A stretch of 64,000 bases of DNA, from the NCBI RefSeq assembly GCF_000619905.2, contig NZ_CP012371.1:2046001-2110000 (forward strand), read 5' to 3'. A program made the translations under genes and the position numbers. This DNA comes from Nitrosospira briensis C-128. Its GTDB lineage: Bacteria; Pseudomonadota; Gammaproteobacteria; Burkholderiales; Nitrosomonadaceae. The number at the start of each line of letters is the position of its first letter. Within the stretch, counting starts at the first letter, position 1. This document shows, one piece after another, positions 27,957-40,234 of this stretch. Below the pieces are notes generated by a model, which saw only the letters and a program-made list of their open reading frames with translations, was not told the DNA's origin and did not search any database.

Positions 27957-28116
27957 AATCCGGGCGTTCTTGCTCATAAAACCATCCGCAGTCAATGGAG
28001 AATGATTCATACTCCTCACTTGTCCTTGCGGCTGCTTTATAGCCATGAGCGCATGCTGGGCGTAGCTCTGCGCCTCAAAATCTCACGCGTATTACCTACT
28101 CCCAGGGTGGTTTTAA

Positions 28117-28145
28117 TTGACTGTCGTGCTCAAGAAGTTTAGAAT
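28117..28145 (+). promoter_or_regulatory. Sigma-70 promoter of the atp operon
   Basis: TTGACT (28117-28122) and TAGAAT (28140-28145) are spaced by exactly 17 bases; each matches the consensus at five of six positions. Transcription would start near 28152, leaving a leader of about 160 bases before atpI. The rest of the 353-base gap (27957-28309) holds no gene. Confidence 0.62.
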
Positions 28146-28309
28146 CCGCGTGTTTTGAAATCAGCCAACGTCGGGTTCCACAATCCGACATGGGCTAAAA
28201 AAACCCGAAGAGGGCGCCGGCTGGAACGAAAATCAGGTCTTCCGAAAACAGAATGGCAGTTCGCCTGGCTTCACGCTAGCCGATTGCCTCTGACAGACGC
28301 CAGAAAACA

Positions 28310-29855
<1,546 letters not shown>

Positions 29856-29892
29856 TAATGCCTGCTCCCGGTACCATTATCAGAGACTAGCC

Positions 29893-30363
29893 ATGAATAT
29901 CAACTTGACGCTTCTTTCCCAGGCGATGGCGTTCGCCATTTTTATCTGGTTCACAGTTAAATTTGTCTGGCCGCCGTTGATGCGCGCAATCGAAAACCGG
30001 CAGAAGACTATCGCCGACGGGTTGGCTGCAGGCGAGCGAGGCAAGAACGAACTTGAATTGGCCAGCCATCGTTCCGCCGATGTGGTGAGGGACGCCAAGC
30101 AGCGGGCGGCCGAAATCATTGCCCAGGCGGAAAAACGCGCTTCCGAGATTGTCGAAGAAGCGAAGTCAGCGGCGAAAGATGAAGGCGGCCGCATCCTCAC
30201 CGGTGCCAAGGCCGAGGTCGAGCAGGAAGTGTTTCGCGCAAGGGAAACGTTGCGGCAGAATGTGGCGGACCTGGCTTTGGCCGGTGCGGCTAAAATTTTG
30301 CGCCGCGAGGTAGACGCCAAAACGCACGCAGACTTGCTCGCATCCATCAAAGCGGAGCTCTAA
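29893..30363 (+). CDS. atpF: F0F1 ATP synthase subunit b
   Basis: The 156-residue protein has one N-terminal membrane helix (residues 5-25, AMAFAIFIWFTVKFVWPP) and a long charged coiled-coil with frequent Ala and Glu, the peripheral stalk that connects F0 to F1. The frame is open upstream into atpE, but the ATG at 29893 gives the standard NINLTLL start. It ends 3 bases before atpH. Confidence 0.97.
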   Translation: MNINLTLLSQAMAFAIFIWFTVKFVWPPLMRAIENRQKTIADGLAAGERGKNELELASHRSADVVRDAKQRAAEIIAQAEKRASEIVEEAKSAAKDEGGRILTGAKAEVEQEVFRARETLRQNVADLALAGAAKILRREVDAKTHADLLASIKAEL

Positions 30364-30366
30364 GCG

Positions 30367-30903
30367 ATGGCCGAAGCGCGCACGATCGCACGGCCTTACG
30401 CTGAAGCCGTTTTCAAGCTGGCAAAAACCGGTGGCACACTACCCGCCTGGTCGGAAATGTTGCAGCTTCTAGCAACAATAGCGGTAGATGAGCGGATTCA
30501 GGCGCTTATCGGTAATCCGAAGGTTCCGGCTAAGCGATTGGGGGAGTTGCTTCTCGGCATATGTGGCGACAAGCTCACCGATGAAGGCCGTAATTTTGTT
30601 TTGCTGCTTGCGGAAAACGGCAGAATCGAAGTATTGCCGGAAGTGAGCGAAATGTTCGAACAACTCAAGACCCGTCATGATGGGGTATTGGACGCGAAAG
30701 TGACTTCCGCGTTTGCCATGAGCGATGCGCAATTGAAAGATCTGGTGGCCGACCTCGAAGCCAGGTTCAAGCGCAAGATAGAAGCCAAAGTAAGCATCGA
30801 TCCGGAATTGATAGGCGGGGTGAAGGTTGAAATCGGCGACGAAGTGCTTGACGCTTCCGTGCGAGCTAAACTGGAAGCCATGGCTGTTGCACTTAAAAGC
30901 TAG
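30367..30903 (+). CDS. atpH: F0F1 ATP synthase subunit delta
   Basis: A 178-residue protein beginning with ARPYAEAVFKLA, the conserved helix of delta subunits, and ending with the family signature DPELIGGVKVEIGDEVLDASVRAKL. It caps the alpha3-beta3 head and binds the b stalk. It is 3 bases after atpF and 12 before atpA, at normal length. Confidence 0.97.
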   Translation: MAEARTIARPYAEAVFKLAKTGGTLPAWSEMLQLLATIAVDERIQALIGNPKVPAKRLGELLLGICGDKLTDEGRNFVLLLAENGRIEVLPEVSEMFEQLKTRHDGVLDAKVTSAFAMSDAQLKDLVADLEARFKRKIEAKVSIDPELIGGVKVEIGDEVLDASVRAKLEAMAVALKS

Positions 30904-30915
30904 GAGTTATTTGAA

Positions 30916-32457
30916 ATGCAGTTGAATCCATCCGAAATCAGTGAGCTGATTAGAAGCAGAATTGAAGGGCTCCCCGCTTCCGCGGAAGTTCGCACGCAAG
31001 GAACCGTTGTCTCGGTGACAGACGGGATCGTGCGTGTCCACGGCCTCGCGGACGTGATGCAGGGCGAAATGCTGGAATTTCCCGGCAATACCTTCGGTCT
31101 GGCGCTCAATCTCGAGCGCGACTCCGTGGGCGCGGTAATCATGGGTGAATACGAGCACATCACTGAAGGCGATATCGTCAAGTGTACCAGTCGTATCCTT
31201 GAGGTACCGGTGGGCGAGGAGTTGATAGGCCGGGTAGTGAACGCGCTGGGGCAGCCAATCGACGGCAAAGGCCCGATAAACACGAAACACTCTGAGCCGA
31301 TTGAAAAAATCGCGCCCGGCGTCATCTGGCGTCAGTCGGTTAACCAGCCCGTGCAAACCGGCCTTAAATCCATTGATTCCATGGTTCCCGTTGGGCGGGG
31401 ACAGCGTGAATTGATCATTGGCGACCGCCAGACAGGCAAGACCGCTGTGGCGATAGATGCGATCATAAATCAGAAGGGCGAGAATATGACTTGCATCTAC
31501 GTTGCGATTGGACAGAAGGCCTCGTCCATCAACAACGTCGTTCGCAAGCTGGAAGAACACGGTGCAATGGAATATACCATCGTGGTGGCGGCCACCGCGT
31601 CGGAATCGGCAGCAATGCAGTTCATTGCGCCTTACTCCGGTTGTACCATGGGCGAATATTTCCGCGACTCCGGTAGAGACGCACTCATCATTTATGACGA
31701 TCTGACGAAACAGGCATGGGCCTATCGCCAGATATCGCTACTGCTGCGGCGTCCGCCCGGACGAGAAGCCTATCCCGGCGATGTGTTTTATCTGCACTCG
31801 CGCCTGCTGGAACGCGCGGCGCGGGTAAGCGCGGCCTGGGTGGAAAAAGCCACTAACGGCGAAGTCAAAGGGAAGACCGGTTCACTTACGGCACTTCCGG
31901 TGATCGAGACTCAGGCAGGCGACGTAACCGCTTTCGTTCCCACTAACGTTATTTCGATTACCGACGGTCAGATTTTTCTGGAAACCGATTTGTTCAACGC
32001 GGGTATTCGCCCTGCTATCAATGCCGGCGTTTCGGTGTCGCGCGTCGGCGGCGCGGCGCAGACAAAAGTTATTAAGAAGCTGGGAGGGGGGGTGCGTCTC
32101 GCCCTGGCGCAGTATCGCGAACTTGCGGCATTTGCGCAGTTTGCTTCCGATCTCGACGAGGCCACCCGCAAGCAACTGGAACGCGGCAAGATGGTGACCG
32201 AATTGATGAAGCAGCCACAATACGCCACCTTGAGCGTGTCGGAGATGGCGCTCACGCTGTTCGCCGTCACCAAGGGATATCTGGACGATGTTGAAGTCAA
32301 GCGTGCCCTGGCGTTCGAATCGGCGCTGAAAGGTTTTATCCGCAGCAAGTATGGCGCCATCCTGGAAAAGATAGAAACCACCAAGGATATGAACGCGGAG
32401 ACCGAGAAGGCGCTTGACGCCGCGATTCAGGACTTCAAGAAAAACGGAACATACTAA
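30916..32457 (+). CDS. atpA: F0F1 ATP synthase subunit alpha
   Basis: The 513-residue protein has the Walker [12 protein letters not shown] near residue 170, the [12 protein letters not shown] segment and the [12 protein letters not shown] block containing the arginine that reaches into the catalytic site of beta. AGGAG precedes the ATG by a few bases. It forms the non-catalytic nucleotide sites of F1. Full length, no interruption. Confidence 0.98.
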   Translation: MQLNPSEISELIRSRIEGLPASAEVRTQGTVVSVTDGIVRVHGLADVMQGEMLEFPGNTFGLALNLERDSVGAVIMGEYEHITEGDIVKCTSRILEVPVGEELIGRVVNALGQPIDGKGPINTKHSEPIEKIAPGVIWRQSVNQPVQTGLKSIDSMVPVGRGQRELIIGDRQTGKTAVAIDAIINQKGENMTCIYVAIGQKASSINNVVRKLEEHGAMEYTIVVAATASESAAMQFIAPYSGCTMGEYFRDSGRDALIIYDDLTKQAWAYRQISLLLRRPPGREAYPGDVFYLHSRLLERAARVSAAWVEKATNGEVKGKTGSLTALPVIETQAGDVTAFVPTNVISITDGQIFLETDLFNAGIRPAINAGVSVSRVGGAAQTKVIKKLGGGVRLALAQYRELAAFAQFASDLDEATRKQLERGKMVTELMKQPQYATLSVSEMALTLFAVTKGYLDDVEVKRALAFESALKGFIRSKYGAILEKIETTKDMNAETEKALDAAIQDFKKNGTY

Positions 32458-32460
32458 CCC

Positions 32461-33342
32461 ATGGCCGGCAGCAGAGAAATACGCAACAAGATCAAAAGCG
32501 TAAAGAATACGCAGAAGATCACGCGCGCCATGGAAATGGTGGCAGCCTCCAAAATGCGCAAGGCGCAGGAGCGCATGAAAAAGGCGCGTCCATATGGCGA
32601 AAAAATCCGTAACGTAGCCGCGCACATGAGCCGGGCCTATACCGAGTATCGCCACCCATTCCTGATAGACCGTGATACGGTGAAACGGATCGGTATCGTC
32701 GTCGTTACGTCCGACAAGGGATTGTGCGGCGGGCTCAACACGAACGTGTTGCGCATGGCGATAGGTAAAATGAAAGCGTGGGAAGCGGAAGGCGAACAGA
32801 TCGAAGCGTGCTGTATCGGCAACAAGGGTTTCGGATTCATGAACCGGTTGGGCGCAAACGTCATTTCGCACGTCGTAGGCTTGGGCGATGCGCCCGACCT
32901 CGAGAAACTGATCGGGGCGATAAAAATCCTGCTGGATGGCTATACCCAGGATCGTTTCGACCGCGTGTATATTTTTTATACGCGCTTCATCAATACGATG
33001 AAGCAGGAGCCGGTAATGGAACAATTGCTTCCGCTTTCCGATGAACAGCTCAAGGCGGGCGACGGTCCAACGGGACAGCGAGGCGTATGGGATTACATAT
33101 ACGAACCTGAAGCCAAGCCTGTTATCGACGACATCATGGTGCGGTACGTCGAGGCCCTCATTTATCAGGCGCTGACGGAAAACATGGCATCCGAACAGTC
33201 CGCGCGAATGGTGGCGATGAAGGCCGCGTCGGACAATGCCGGCAGCGTCATAAATGAATTGACGCTGATATACAACAAATCGCGCCAGGCCGCCATTACC
33301 AAGGAATTGTCGGAAATCGTCGGTGGCGCGGCAGCGGTTTAA
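32461..33342 (+). CDS. atpG: F0F1 ATP synthase subunit gamma
   Basis: A 293-residue protein starting [20 protein letters not shown] and ending [20 protein letters not shown], the two helices that form the rotating central shaft; [12 protein letters not shown] in the middle is also a family landmark. It begins 3 bases after atpA and precedes atpD by 29 bases. Confidence 0.98.
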   Translation: MAGSREIRNKIKSVKNTQKITRAMEMVAASKMRKAQERMKKARPYGEKIRNVAAHMSRAYTEYRHPFLIDRDTVKRIGIVVVTSDKGLCGGLNTNVLRMAIGKMKAWEAEGEQIEACCIGNKGFGFMNRLGANVISHVVGLGDAPDLEKLIGAIKILLDGYTQDRFDRVYIFYTRFINTMKQEPVMEQLLPLSDEQLKAGDGPTGQRGVWDYIYEPEAKPVIDDIMVRYVEALIYQALTENMASEQSARMVAMKAASDNAGSVINELTLIYNKSRQAAITKELSEIVGGAAAV

Positions 33343-33350
33343 TATTTTGA

Positions 33351-34751
<1,401 letters not shown>

Positions 34752-34828
34752 AAAAGATATTCATGAATCCGGTGTTCTCTGTGTGAATGATAACGAGATC
34801 AGCCAATCAATGTTGAATGGAAGCTAAA

Positions 34829-35248
34829 ATGGGTGTATTTCACGTTGATATTGTCAGCGCCGAGGAATCGATTTACTCCGGCCCCGCCGAGTTTCTGGTG
34901 GCGCCGGCAGAGGCGGGGGAAGTGGGGATTTATCCGCAACACACACCGATGCTGACAAGAATCAAGCCGGGGTCGGTACGCATCAAGGCGCCTCTGCAAG
35001 ATGAGGAACTGGTCTATGTTTCCGGCGGCATGCTCGAAGTTCAGCCGGACGTGGTAACCATTCTTGCCGACACTGCTGTGCGGGGCGCCGATCTCGACGA
35101 ACTGAAGGCGATCGATGCCAAGAAACGGGCAGAGGAAGCCATGAGAGATCGATCTTCCGCGATGGACTATGCGCGGGCACAAGCCGAGCTAGCCGAAGCG
35201 ATCGCGCAATTGGCCACCATTCAGAGACTGCGAAAAAGCGGGCACTGA
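34829..35248 (+). CDS. atpC: F0F1 ATP synthase subunit epsilon
   Basis: The 139-residue protein begins [17 protein letters not shown], an N-terminal beta-sandwich, and ends with two helices rich in Ala, Glu and Arg. It sits at the base of the shaft and can inhibit ATP hydrolysis. The ATG at 34829 follows GGAAG at good spacing and is preferred over the ATG at 34817. It is the last gene before a strong terminator. Confidence 0.95.
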   Translation: MGVFHVDIVSAEESIYSGPAEFLVAPAEAGEVGIYPQHTPMLTRIKPGSVRIKAPLQDEELVYVSGGMLEVQPDVVTILADTAVRGADLDELKAIDAKKRAEEAMRDRSSAMDYARAQAELAEAIAQLATIQRLRKSGH

Positions 35249-35265
35249 TAAGCGGGATTCCAGAC

Positions 35266-35296
35266 AAAAAAAGGGCGGCGACAACCGCCTTTTTTT
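35266..35296 (+). terminator. Rho-independent terminator of the atp operon
   Basis: A stem of GGCGG (35274-35278) and CCGCC (35285-35289) with a six-base loop is flanked by seven A on the left and seven T on the right, which extend the pairing. It starts 18 bases after atpC. The A-tract means it can also stop transcription from the other strand. Confidence 0.88.
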
Positions 35297-35506
35297 ATGC
35301 CTGGAATAAGCCGCACGGTGACAAGCAGCCTGCAAAACAAAACGCACGTACAACGCCAGGCTTGCCAAGCGTAACACCAGGCATGGCCCGAACCTGATGT
35401 TCAGCTAAGCAGTAGATGGATTCTGATCCCATGATGTGATAAATTAGCCTTCCAAAGTTATTGGCACGACGTTATCGCCCCTTTGTCGCGCATGTGTTCC
35501 CGAGCA

Positions 35507-35534
35507 TTGTCATGCGTGCGGCAAGGCGTATAAA
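35507..35534 (+). promoter_or_regulatory. Sigma-70 promoter for glmU
   Basis: TTGTCA (35507-35512) and TATAAA (35529-35534) are spaced by 16 bases and each matches the consensus at five of six positions. Transcription would start near 35541, about 50 bases before the glmU GTG. The remaining part of the 343-base gap after atpC (apart from the terminator) shows no gene. Confidence 0.6.
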
Positions 35535-35591
35535 TCAGATAGACGTTTGCTGTTCGCCAGAATTTCTTTCATTGACCGCTCTTTCATTGAC

Positions 35592-36974
35592 GTGTCTAAA
35601 CTGAATATCGTAATTCTCGCTGCCGGACTCGGCAAGCGCATGAACTCGGCGCTGCCCAAGGTTTTGCATCCCCTCGCAGGCAAGGCTCTGCTGGCACATG
35701 TGCTCGACGCAGCGCGCGCATTGTCGCCGCAAGGAATTTGTATTGTCTATGGCCATGGCGGCGAGGCCGTGCCGCAGGCGATAGACGACAAAAGCCTGAC
35801 CTGGGCACAACAGGTGCCGCAACTCGGCACCGGCCACGCAGTGAAGCAGGCGTTGCCCCATCTGGATGAGCATGGTATGACAATCATCCTGTATGGCGAT
35901 GTACCGCTTACAGGTGTCGAAACGTTAAAAAGGCTGATCTCGGCCGCTGGCGAAAAAACCATCGGCCTTCTGACTGTAGAGTTGGCCGATCCCTCAGGTT
36001 ACGGCAGGATCGTGCGCGATGGCGAAACAGGCGAGGTCGTCGCCATTGTCGAAGAAAAAGATGCCACCACGGTTCAGCGACAAATCCACGAAATTAATAC
36101 CGGCATCATGGTGATTCCGAACCGGTACCTTCATGGCTGGCTGCACAAGCTGGAAAACAACAACGCGCAAAAGGAATATTATCTTACCGACATTATTGCG
36201 ATGGCGGTCAAGGATGGCGTCAGCATAAAAGTTGCCCAACCGGCGCATGCCTGGGAAACGGTTGGCGTTAATAGTAAGACTCAGCTCGCAGCGCTTGAAC
36301 GGGTTTACCAGCACCAATTCGCGACCAAACTGCTGGAACAGGGCGTGACGCTGGCGGATCCCGCCCGTATCGACATTCGCGGCCAGCTCGTCTGCGGCAG
36401 GGATGTGGAAATAGATATCAACTGCATATTCGAGGGCGACGTACATCTGGATGATGGCGTGAAAGTGGGCGCTCACTGTATCCTGAAAAATGTCAAAATC
36501 GCGGCCGGATCGGCCATCGCGCCATTCAGCCTGATCGAAGCGGCTGAAATCGGAAAGAACTGTCGTGTCGGACCTTATGCCCGCATCCGTCCCGGAACCA
36601 AGCTTGCCCACGACGTCCATGTCGGTAATTTTGTCGAAGTCAAAAATAGTGCCATCGCCGCGGGCAGCAAGGCGAATCACCTGAGCTACATCGGTGATGC
36701 CGTAATTGGAAAGAACGTCAACATCGGTGCCGGCACGATTACGTGCAATTACGACGGCGCCAATAAATACCAGACGATTATCGAGGACGATGTTTTTGTC
36801 GGCTCCGATACTCAACTGATCGCGCCGGTAACAGTAGCGCAAGGTTCCACCATCGGCGCCGGCTCCACCATCACCAAAAACACGCCGCCACATAAACTGT
36901 CGCTCTCACGAGCCCGGCAACTGAGCATCGAGGGCTGGCAGCGACCGGTTAAAAAACCGAAGGGTGAGAAATAA
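35592..36974 (+). CDS. glmU: Bifunctional GlmU: GlcNAc-1-P uridyltransferase / glucosamine-1-P acetyltransferase
   Basis: The 460-residue protein has the uridyltransferase motif LAAGLGKRMNS at its N terminus, with GTGHAVKQALP and YGDVPL, then a left-handed beta-helix acetyltransferase domain from about residue 250 (VGNFVEVKNS, KANHLSYIGDA, NIGAGTITCNYDG). It makes UDP-GlcNAc, the precursor of peptidoglycan, lipid A and many glycans. The start is a GTG at 35592; in-frame TTG at 35547 would add 15 atypical residues. glmS follows, giving the last two parts of the same pathway side by side. Confidence 0.97.
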   Translation: MSKLNIVILAAGLGKRMNSALPKVLHPLAGKALLAHVLDAARALSPQGICIVYGHGGEAVPQAIDDKSLTWAQQVPQLGTGHAVKQALPHLDEHGMTIILYGDVPLTGVETLKRLISAAGEKTIGLLTVELADPSGYGRIVRDGETGEVVAIVEEKDATTVQRQIHEINTGIMVIPNRYLHGWLHKLENNNAQKEYYLTDIIAMAVKDGVSIKVAQPAHAWETVGVNSKTQLAALERVYQHQFATKLLEQGVTLADPARIDIRGQLVCGRDVEIDINCIFEGDVHLDDGVKVGAHCILKNVKIAAGSAIAPFSLIEAAEIGKNCRVGPYARIRPGTKLAHDVHVGNFVEVKNSAIAAGSKANHLSYIGDAVIGKNVNIGAGTITCNYDGANKYQTIIEDDVFVGSDTQLIAPVTVAQGSTIGAGSTITKNTPPHKLSLSRARQLSIEGWQRPVKKPKGEK

Positions 36975-37300
36975 AAACCGAAACCGCAGCATTTTCCGAA
37001 TTATATTTCTTTATACCCATGCACCATTCTCAGTTTGATACCTATGTTGAGTGGGATGGGTGGAGCGGAGCGCAACCCATCAAAATTCCTGAAAACCATA
37101 CAGAGGCATATTTCTTTGTCACACCCCATTTATCCGGCAAGTAGCTGATAATTGTCTTCATTCTCGGCTCGATTCCAAATCCAGTCCACGCCAACATGAC
37201 GCGCGCGTAAGCTATCGCTTTGAACATCACCGGACACCCACTCTCTCCAGTATGACGTTTGTACTGCTTGTTCGCCAAACCTATAGAAGGATGCCATCAA
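36975..37300 (+). other. glmU-glmS gap
   Basis: This 326-base gap holds no gene. It contains a palindromic repeat at 37055-37081. No glmS ribozyme core is recognisable and none is expected outside Firmicutes and close relatives. A TATAGAAGGA segment at about 37282-37291 provides the ribosome site for glmS. Confidence 0.5.
37055..37081 (+). repeat. Palindromic intergenic repeat
   Basis: GATGGGT at 37055-37061 pairs with ACCCATC at 37075-37081 around a GC-rich loop with GGAGCGGAGCG. The same general design (a GGGT stem with a GAGCG(G/A)AGCG loop) is widespread between proteobacterial genes as a REP-like element; that relationship is from memory, not from a search. Confidence 0.5.
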
Positions 37301-39151
37301 ATGTGCGGAATAGTCGGCGCAGTCGCAACAAGTAATATTGTTCCCACCCTGCTTGAAGGCTTGCGCCGCCTGGAATACCGGGGATACGATTCCGCCGGGA
37401 TCGCGCTTAACAACGGCGGGTTGCACAGGCTGCGTACCACCGGCCGCGTTGCGGAACTGAGCAAACTTGCGGATAGCCAGAACTTTAGCGGCGAAACAGG
37501 TATTGCCCATACCCGCTGGGCTACTCACGGCGCCCCCTCCGAGCGCAACGCTCATCCGCATTTTTCAGGCAAAAAATCGAAAGAAGTCGCAGTCGTCCAC
37601 AACGGCATCATCGAAAATCACGAACTGCTGCGCCAGCGCTTGCAGGATGAGGGATTCACATTCACTTCGGACACCGACACCGAAGTGATCGCCCACCTGA
37701 TTTCGTTTCATCTGGAAAAAACACCCGATCTATTTGAAGCAGTGTGCCGTGCCATAGCTGAATTGCAGGGTGCCTACGCAATCGCGGTCATGGAAGAATC
37801 GCGCCCGGAACGCATTGTCGTCTGCCGCAACGGCGCGCCGTTATTGCTGGGGCTGGGCGAATCCGGCAACTACGCCGCCTCCGATGCGTCCGCCCTGCTA
37901 CAGGTCACCCGGCGCATGATCTACCTCGAAGATGGCGATGTGGCCGAACTGCACCGCGACAGCTATCGCATTATCAATTGCCTGCATGACAGCGTGTGTA
38001 GGCAAGTGACGCGTACCGTGCAAGAAAGTGAACTCAGCAATGATGCGGTAGAGATGGGGCCTTATGCCCATTTCATGCAAAAGGAAATATTCGAACAACC
38101 CGGGGTGGTGGCCAATACGCTGGAGATGGTCCTCAATGCGCAATCCATTTCCCCAAGGCTGTTTGGCAGCGAAGCGGAGAATATTTTCAATGACACGGAA
38201 AGCATCCTGATACTTGCGTGCGGCACCAGCTACCATGCGGGGCTGGTAGCCCGTTATTGGCTCGAAACCGTAGCGGGATTGCCCTGCAATGTCGAGATCG
38301 CCAGCGAGTACCGCTACCGTAATCCTGCGGTCAGTCCGAATACCCTGGTGGTAGGAATTTCCCAATCGGGAGAAACAGCCGACACCCTGGCTGGCCTCAT
38401 CTACGCGAAATCATTAGGGCACCGTTACAGCCTCGGCATTTGCAACGTGGCCGAAAGCGCCCTTGTGCGCCAAACCGACCTGCGCTTTCTCACCCGTGCG
38501 GGCCCGGAAATCGGCGTCGCCTCCACCAAGGCATTCACCACCCAGTTGGCCGCACTCATGCTGTTCACTATGACATTAGCAAAAATGCGCGGCAAATTAT
38601 CCGGCGAACGCGAACGCGAGATGATTGCCGAGTTGCGGCATCTGCCCGTTGCGCTACAGAATGCGTTACAGGTCGAACCACAGGTCAAGGCCTGGGCCGA
38701 AAGATTCGCAGGGAAAAGCCACGCATTATTCCTGGGGCGCGGCATGCATTATCCCATCGCCATGGAAGGAGCCCTCAAGCTCAAGGAAATTTCATACATT
38801 CACGCCGAAGCCTACGCCGCCGGTGAACTGAAGCACGGCCCCCTCGCGCTGGTGGATAAGGATATGCCGGTAGTCGCCATCGCCCCCAACGACACGCTGC
38901 TGGAAAAACTCAAGTCCAATCTACAGGAAGTCAGCGCACGCGGCGGCGAACTCTATGTTTTCGCCGATGCCGATTCCCGCATCCAGGAAAGCGAAGGTGT
39001 CCACGTCATCCGTCTGGCGGAACACGCCGGCTTGCTCAGCCCCATCCTCCACACAATCCCCCTGCAGCTGCTTGCCTACCATGTCGCACTGCAGAAAGGG
39101 ACGGACGTCGATAAGCCGCGGAATTTGGCGAAGTCGGTGACGGTGGAATAG
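37301..39151 (+). CDS. glmS: Glutamine-fructose-6-phosphate aminotransferase (isomerizing)
   Basis: The 616-residue protein starts MCGIVGAV, with Cys2 as the glutaminase nucleophile after Met removal, then [12 protein letters not shown] and HTRWATHG of the GATase_2 domain, two SIS sugar-isomerase domains ([20 protein letters not shown]) and the terminal [13 protein letters not shown]. It makes glucosamine-6-phosphate. The frame is open to 37259, but the Cys must follow the initiator Met, so the start is firm. The conserved 3' end is the recognition site of Tn7-type transposons, and an accessory island begins right after it. Confidence 0.98.
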   Translation: MCGIVGAVATSNIVPTLLEGLRRLEYRGYDSAGIALNNGGLHRLRTTGRVAELSKLADSQNFSGETGIAHTRWATHGAPSERNAHPHFSGKKSKEVAVVHNGIIENHELLRQRLQDEGFTFTSDTDTEVIAHLISFHLEKTPDLFEAVCRAIAELQGAYAIAVMEESRPERIVVCRNGAPLLLGLGESGNYAASDASALLQVTRRMIYLEDGDVAELHRDSYRIINCLHDSVCRQVTRTVQESELSNDAVEMGPYAHFMQKEIFEQPGVVANTLEMVLNAQSISPRLFGSEAENIFNDTESILILACGTSYHAGLVARYWLETVAGLPCNVEIASEYRYRNPAVSPNTLVVGISQSGETADTLAGLIYAKSLGHRYSLGICNVAESALVRQTDLRFLTRAGPEIGVASTKAFTTQLAALMLFTMTLAKMRGKLSGEREREMIAELRHLPVALQNALQVEPQVKAWAERFAGKSHALFLGRGMHYPIAMEGALKLKEISYIHAEAYAAGELKHGPLALVDKDMPVVAIAPNDTLLEKLKSNLQEVSARGGELYVFADADSRIQESEGVHVIRLAEHAGLLSPILHTIPLQLLAYHVALQKGTDVDKPRNLAKSVTVE

Positions 39152-39180
39152 TTCATCCTAGTAGTTAGCTTGTGGGACGC
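39116..39180 (+). other. attTn7-like site and left edge of accessory island
   Basis: The last 36 bases of glmS code for NLAKSVTVE, the stretch bound by TnsD in Tn7. Tn7 inserts about 25 bases after the glmS stop. Here TGTGGGACGC begins at 39171, 20 bases after the stop at 39151; TGTGGG is also how Tn7 termini begin. No tns genes and no second end are visible, so an old insertion is suggested, not shown. Confidence 0.35.
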
Positions 39181-39367
39181 CGATGCAGTGCTTCGCGCAC
39201 TATTGGTCGTCCATTGTCGACCTTGCCATTAAGTAGCGTGTTGCGGCTGCAGGGAATGTTCACGATGGCAACTGAACCAGGCTTTTGAATAGCCTTCTCT
39301 TTTTTCGACCAGATATTGCGTCTGCGTCGTTTGCCTGATGACATAGGACGATGAGCGCTAGGGAGTT

Positions 39368-39586
39368 ATGCTCGAAGCGCTAGTCGACTTTGCATGTAAG
39401 GGCCAAGCGATTGTGTTTACTCACCACCGACATATAGCCGAAAGAGCTACGAGGCTATATCTGCCAGAAATTCTGGCACGTGTATCGCATAGCCTGACGT
39501 CTGTAGACGATCTAAGTGCCATATCCCGATTCCTTCAGCGAATTTTTAAGCAGCAGAGAAAGCGCTTTGCGAAGAATCGCAAATAG
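39368..39586 (+). pseudogene. Possible C-terminal remnant of a YhaN-like AAA ATPase
   Basis: The 72-codon frame begins LEALVDFACKGQAIVFTHHR and HIAERA, close to the segment after the Walker B motif in SMC/YhaN-like ATPases (a Q-V-x-x-FTHH-x-H pattern). The following 45 residues lose that similarity. No Walker A or B region is present upstream, so if the match is right this is a fragment. It lies among other gene debris. Confidence 0.33.
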
Positions 39587-39591
39587 TACCG

Positions 39592-39739
39592 AATGCTTTC
39601 CCCGTTTTCTTGCAGCCTGCATTCCGGCTTTTGATCGTTCGGAAATCAGCGCACGCTCGAACTCGGCCAGTGCGCCCATGATATGAAAAACCAGTTTCCC
39701 GCCCGCGGTCGTGGTGTTGATACCATCCGAGAGACTTTA
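39592..39739 (-). pseudogene. Serine recombinase (resolvase/invertase) fragment
   Basis: Read on the minus strand, this stretch encodes SLSDGINTTTAGGKLVF followed by HIMGALAEFERALISERSKA and GMQAARKRGKH. This is the long E-helix region of Tn3/Hin-type resolvases, conserved almost perfectly. The catalytic N-terminal part with its Ser and the C-terminal DNA-binding helix-turn-helix are missing on both sides, so this is a short remnant of roughly 50 codons, of a kind carried by Tn3-like transposons and plasmids. Confidence 0.8.
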
Positions 39740-39861
39740 ACTGTTTAAGGTCATCATTTGAAATATGGTCCGCCGCTATAGCAGGAACGACGCTGATTAT
39801 CGTAGGCCTGGTGTCAGTAGTTGGATACAGCTTTATTCGTCGTAGACGAATAATTAGATAA
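39740..39861 (+). pseudogene. Membrane-segment C-terminal remnant
   Basis: A plus-strand frame without a start codon encodes a hydrophobic stretch (AIAGTTLIIVGLVSVVGYSF) followed by the basic tail IRRRRIIR and a TAA at 39859-39861. It looks like the end of a one-helix membrane protein whose front was lost when the recombinase fragment arrived. The parent family is not recognisable. Confidence 0.25.
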
Positions 39862-39915
39862 GTAATGACATGGTTGCGGGATCAGAAGCCGACTACCTGA
39901 GACGTGGGCGTACGC

Positions 39916-39940
39916 CTGGGAGCCGTGTTACGGCTCCCAG
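39916..39940 (+). repeat. Perfect 10-bp inverted repeat (hairpin)
   Basis: CTGGGAGCCG (39916-39925) and CGGCTCCCAG (39931-39940) flank the loop TGTTA. There is no T-tract, so a terminator is unlikely; it may be the end of a mobile element or a recombination site. Confidence 0.55.
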
Positions 39941-40063
39941 CTCGTGTTGCGAGTGCCGGCCACGATCAGACCAGTCTTTCGATGATGTAAATCCGAACGG
40001 CTTCAACAGAGCCTCTACAAGATAAAAAGCGTCAACAGCATCATAGGGGTCAGCTCTCGAAAT

Positions 40064-40134
40064 GGAAAACAGATCCAGCACTACTGACAGATAGAGCCAG
40101 CCCTCATGGGTGCGGATATAGTGATGTCAGTCAG
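40064..40134 (-). pseudogene. IS3-family transposase (OrfB) fragment with frameshift
   Basis: On the minus strand the codons give LTDIT and, after one missing base, YIRTHEGWLYLSVVLDLFS. Joined, this is the core of IS3-family OrfB transposases around the first catalytic Asp (DITYIxTxEGWLYLAxVxDLFSR). The match ends abruptly at 40064, where unrelated sequence begins, so only about 24 codons remain. It is a dead relic of an insertion sequence. Confidence 0.78.
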
Positions 40135-40234
40135 CGAAGCGTCCGAGTGAATTGCATTGTTAGACAGCGTGTTCGGATTCATAACCGCCTGACCTTCTTT
40201 TTTCATTTATCCGGTTGGTTGCGGTTCGGGCCTA

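Noticed and set aside
31882-33024. 380-codon minus-strand ORF across atpA and atpG
   Set aside because: It is the antisense shadow of two strongly conserved genes; its His/Arg-rich translation is an artefact of codon bias.
35994-36893. 299-codon minus-strand ORF inside glmU
   Set aside because: It is antisense to the conserved glmU hexapeptide-repeat region and has no independent features.
36975-37300. glmS ribozyme upstream of glmS
   Set aside because: No catalytic core or pseudoknot pattern is recognisable, and this ribozyme is known from Firmicutes and a few relatives, not betaproteobacteria.
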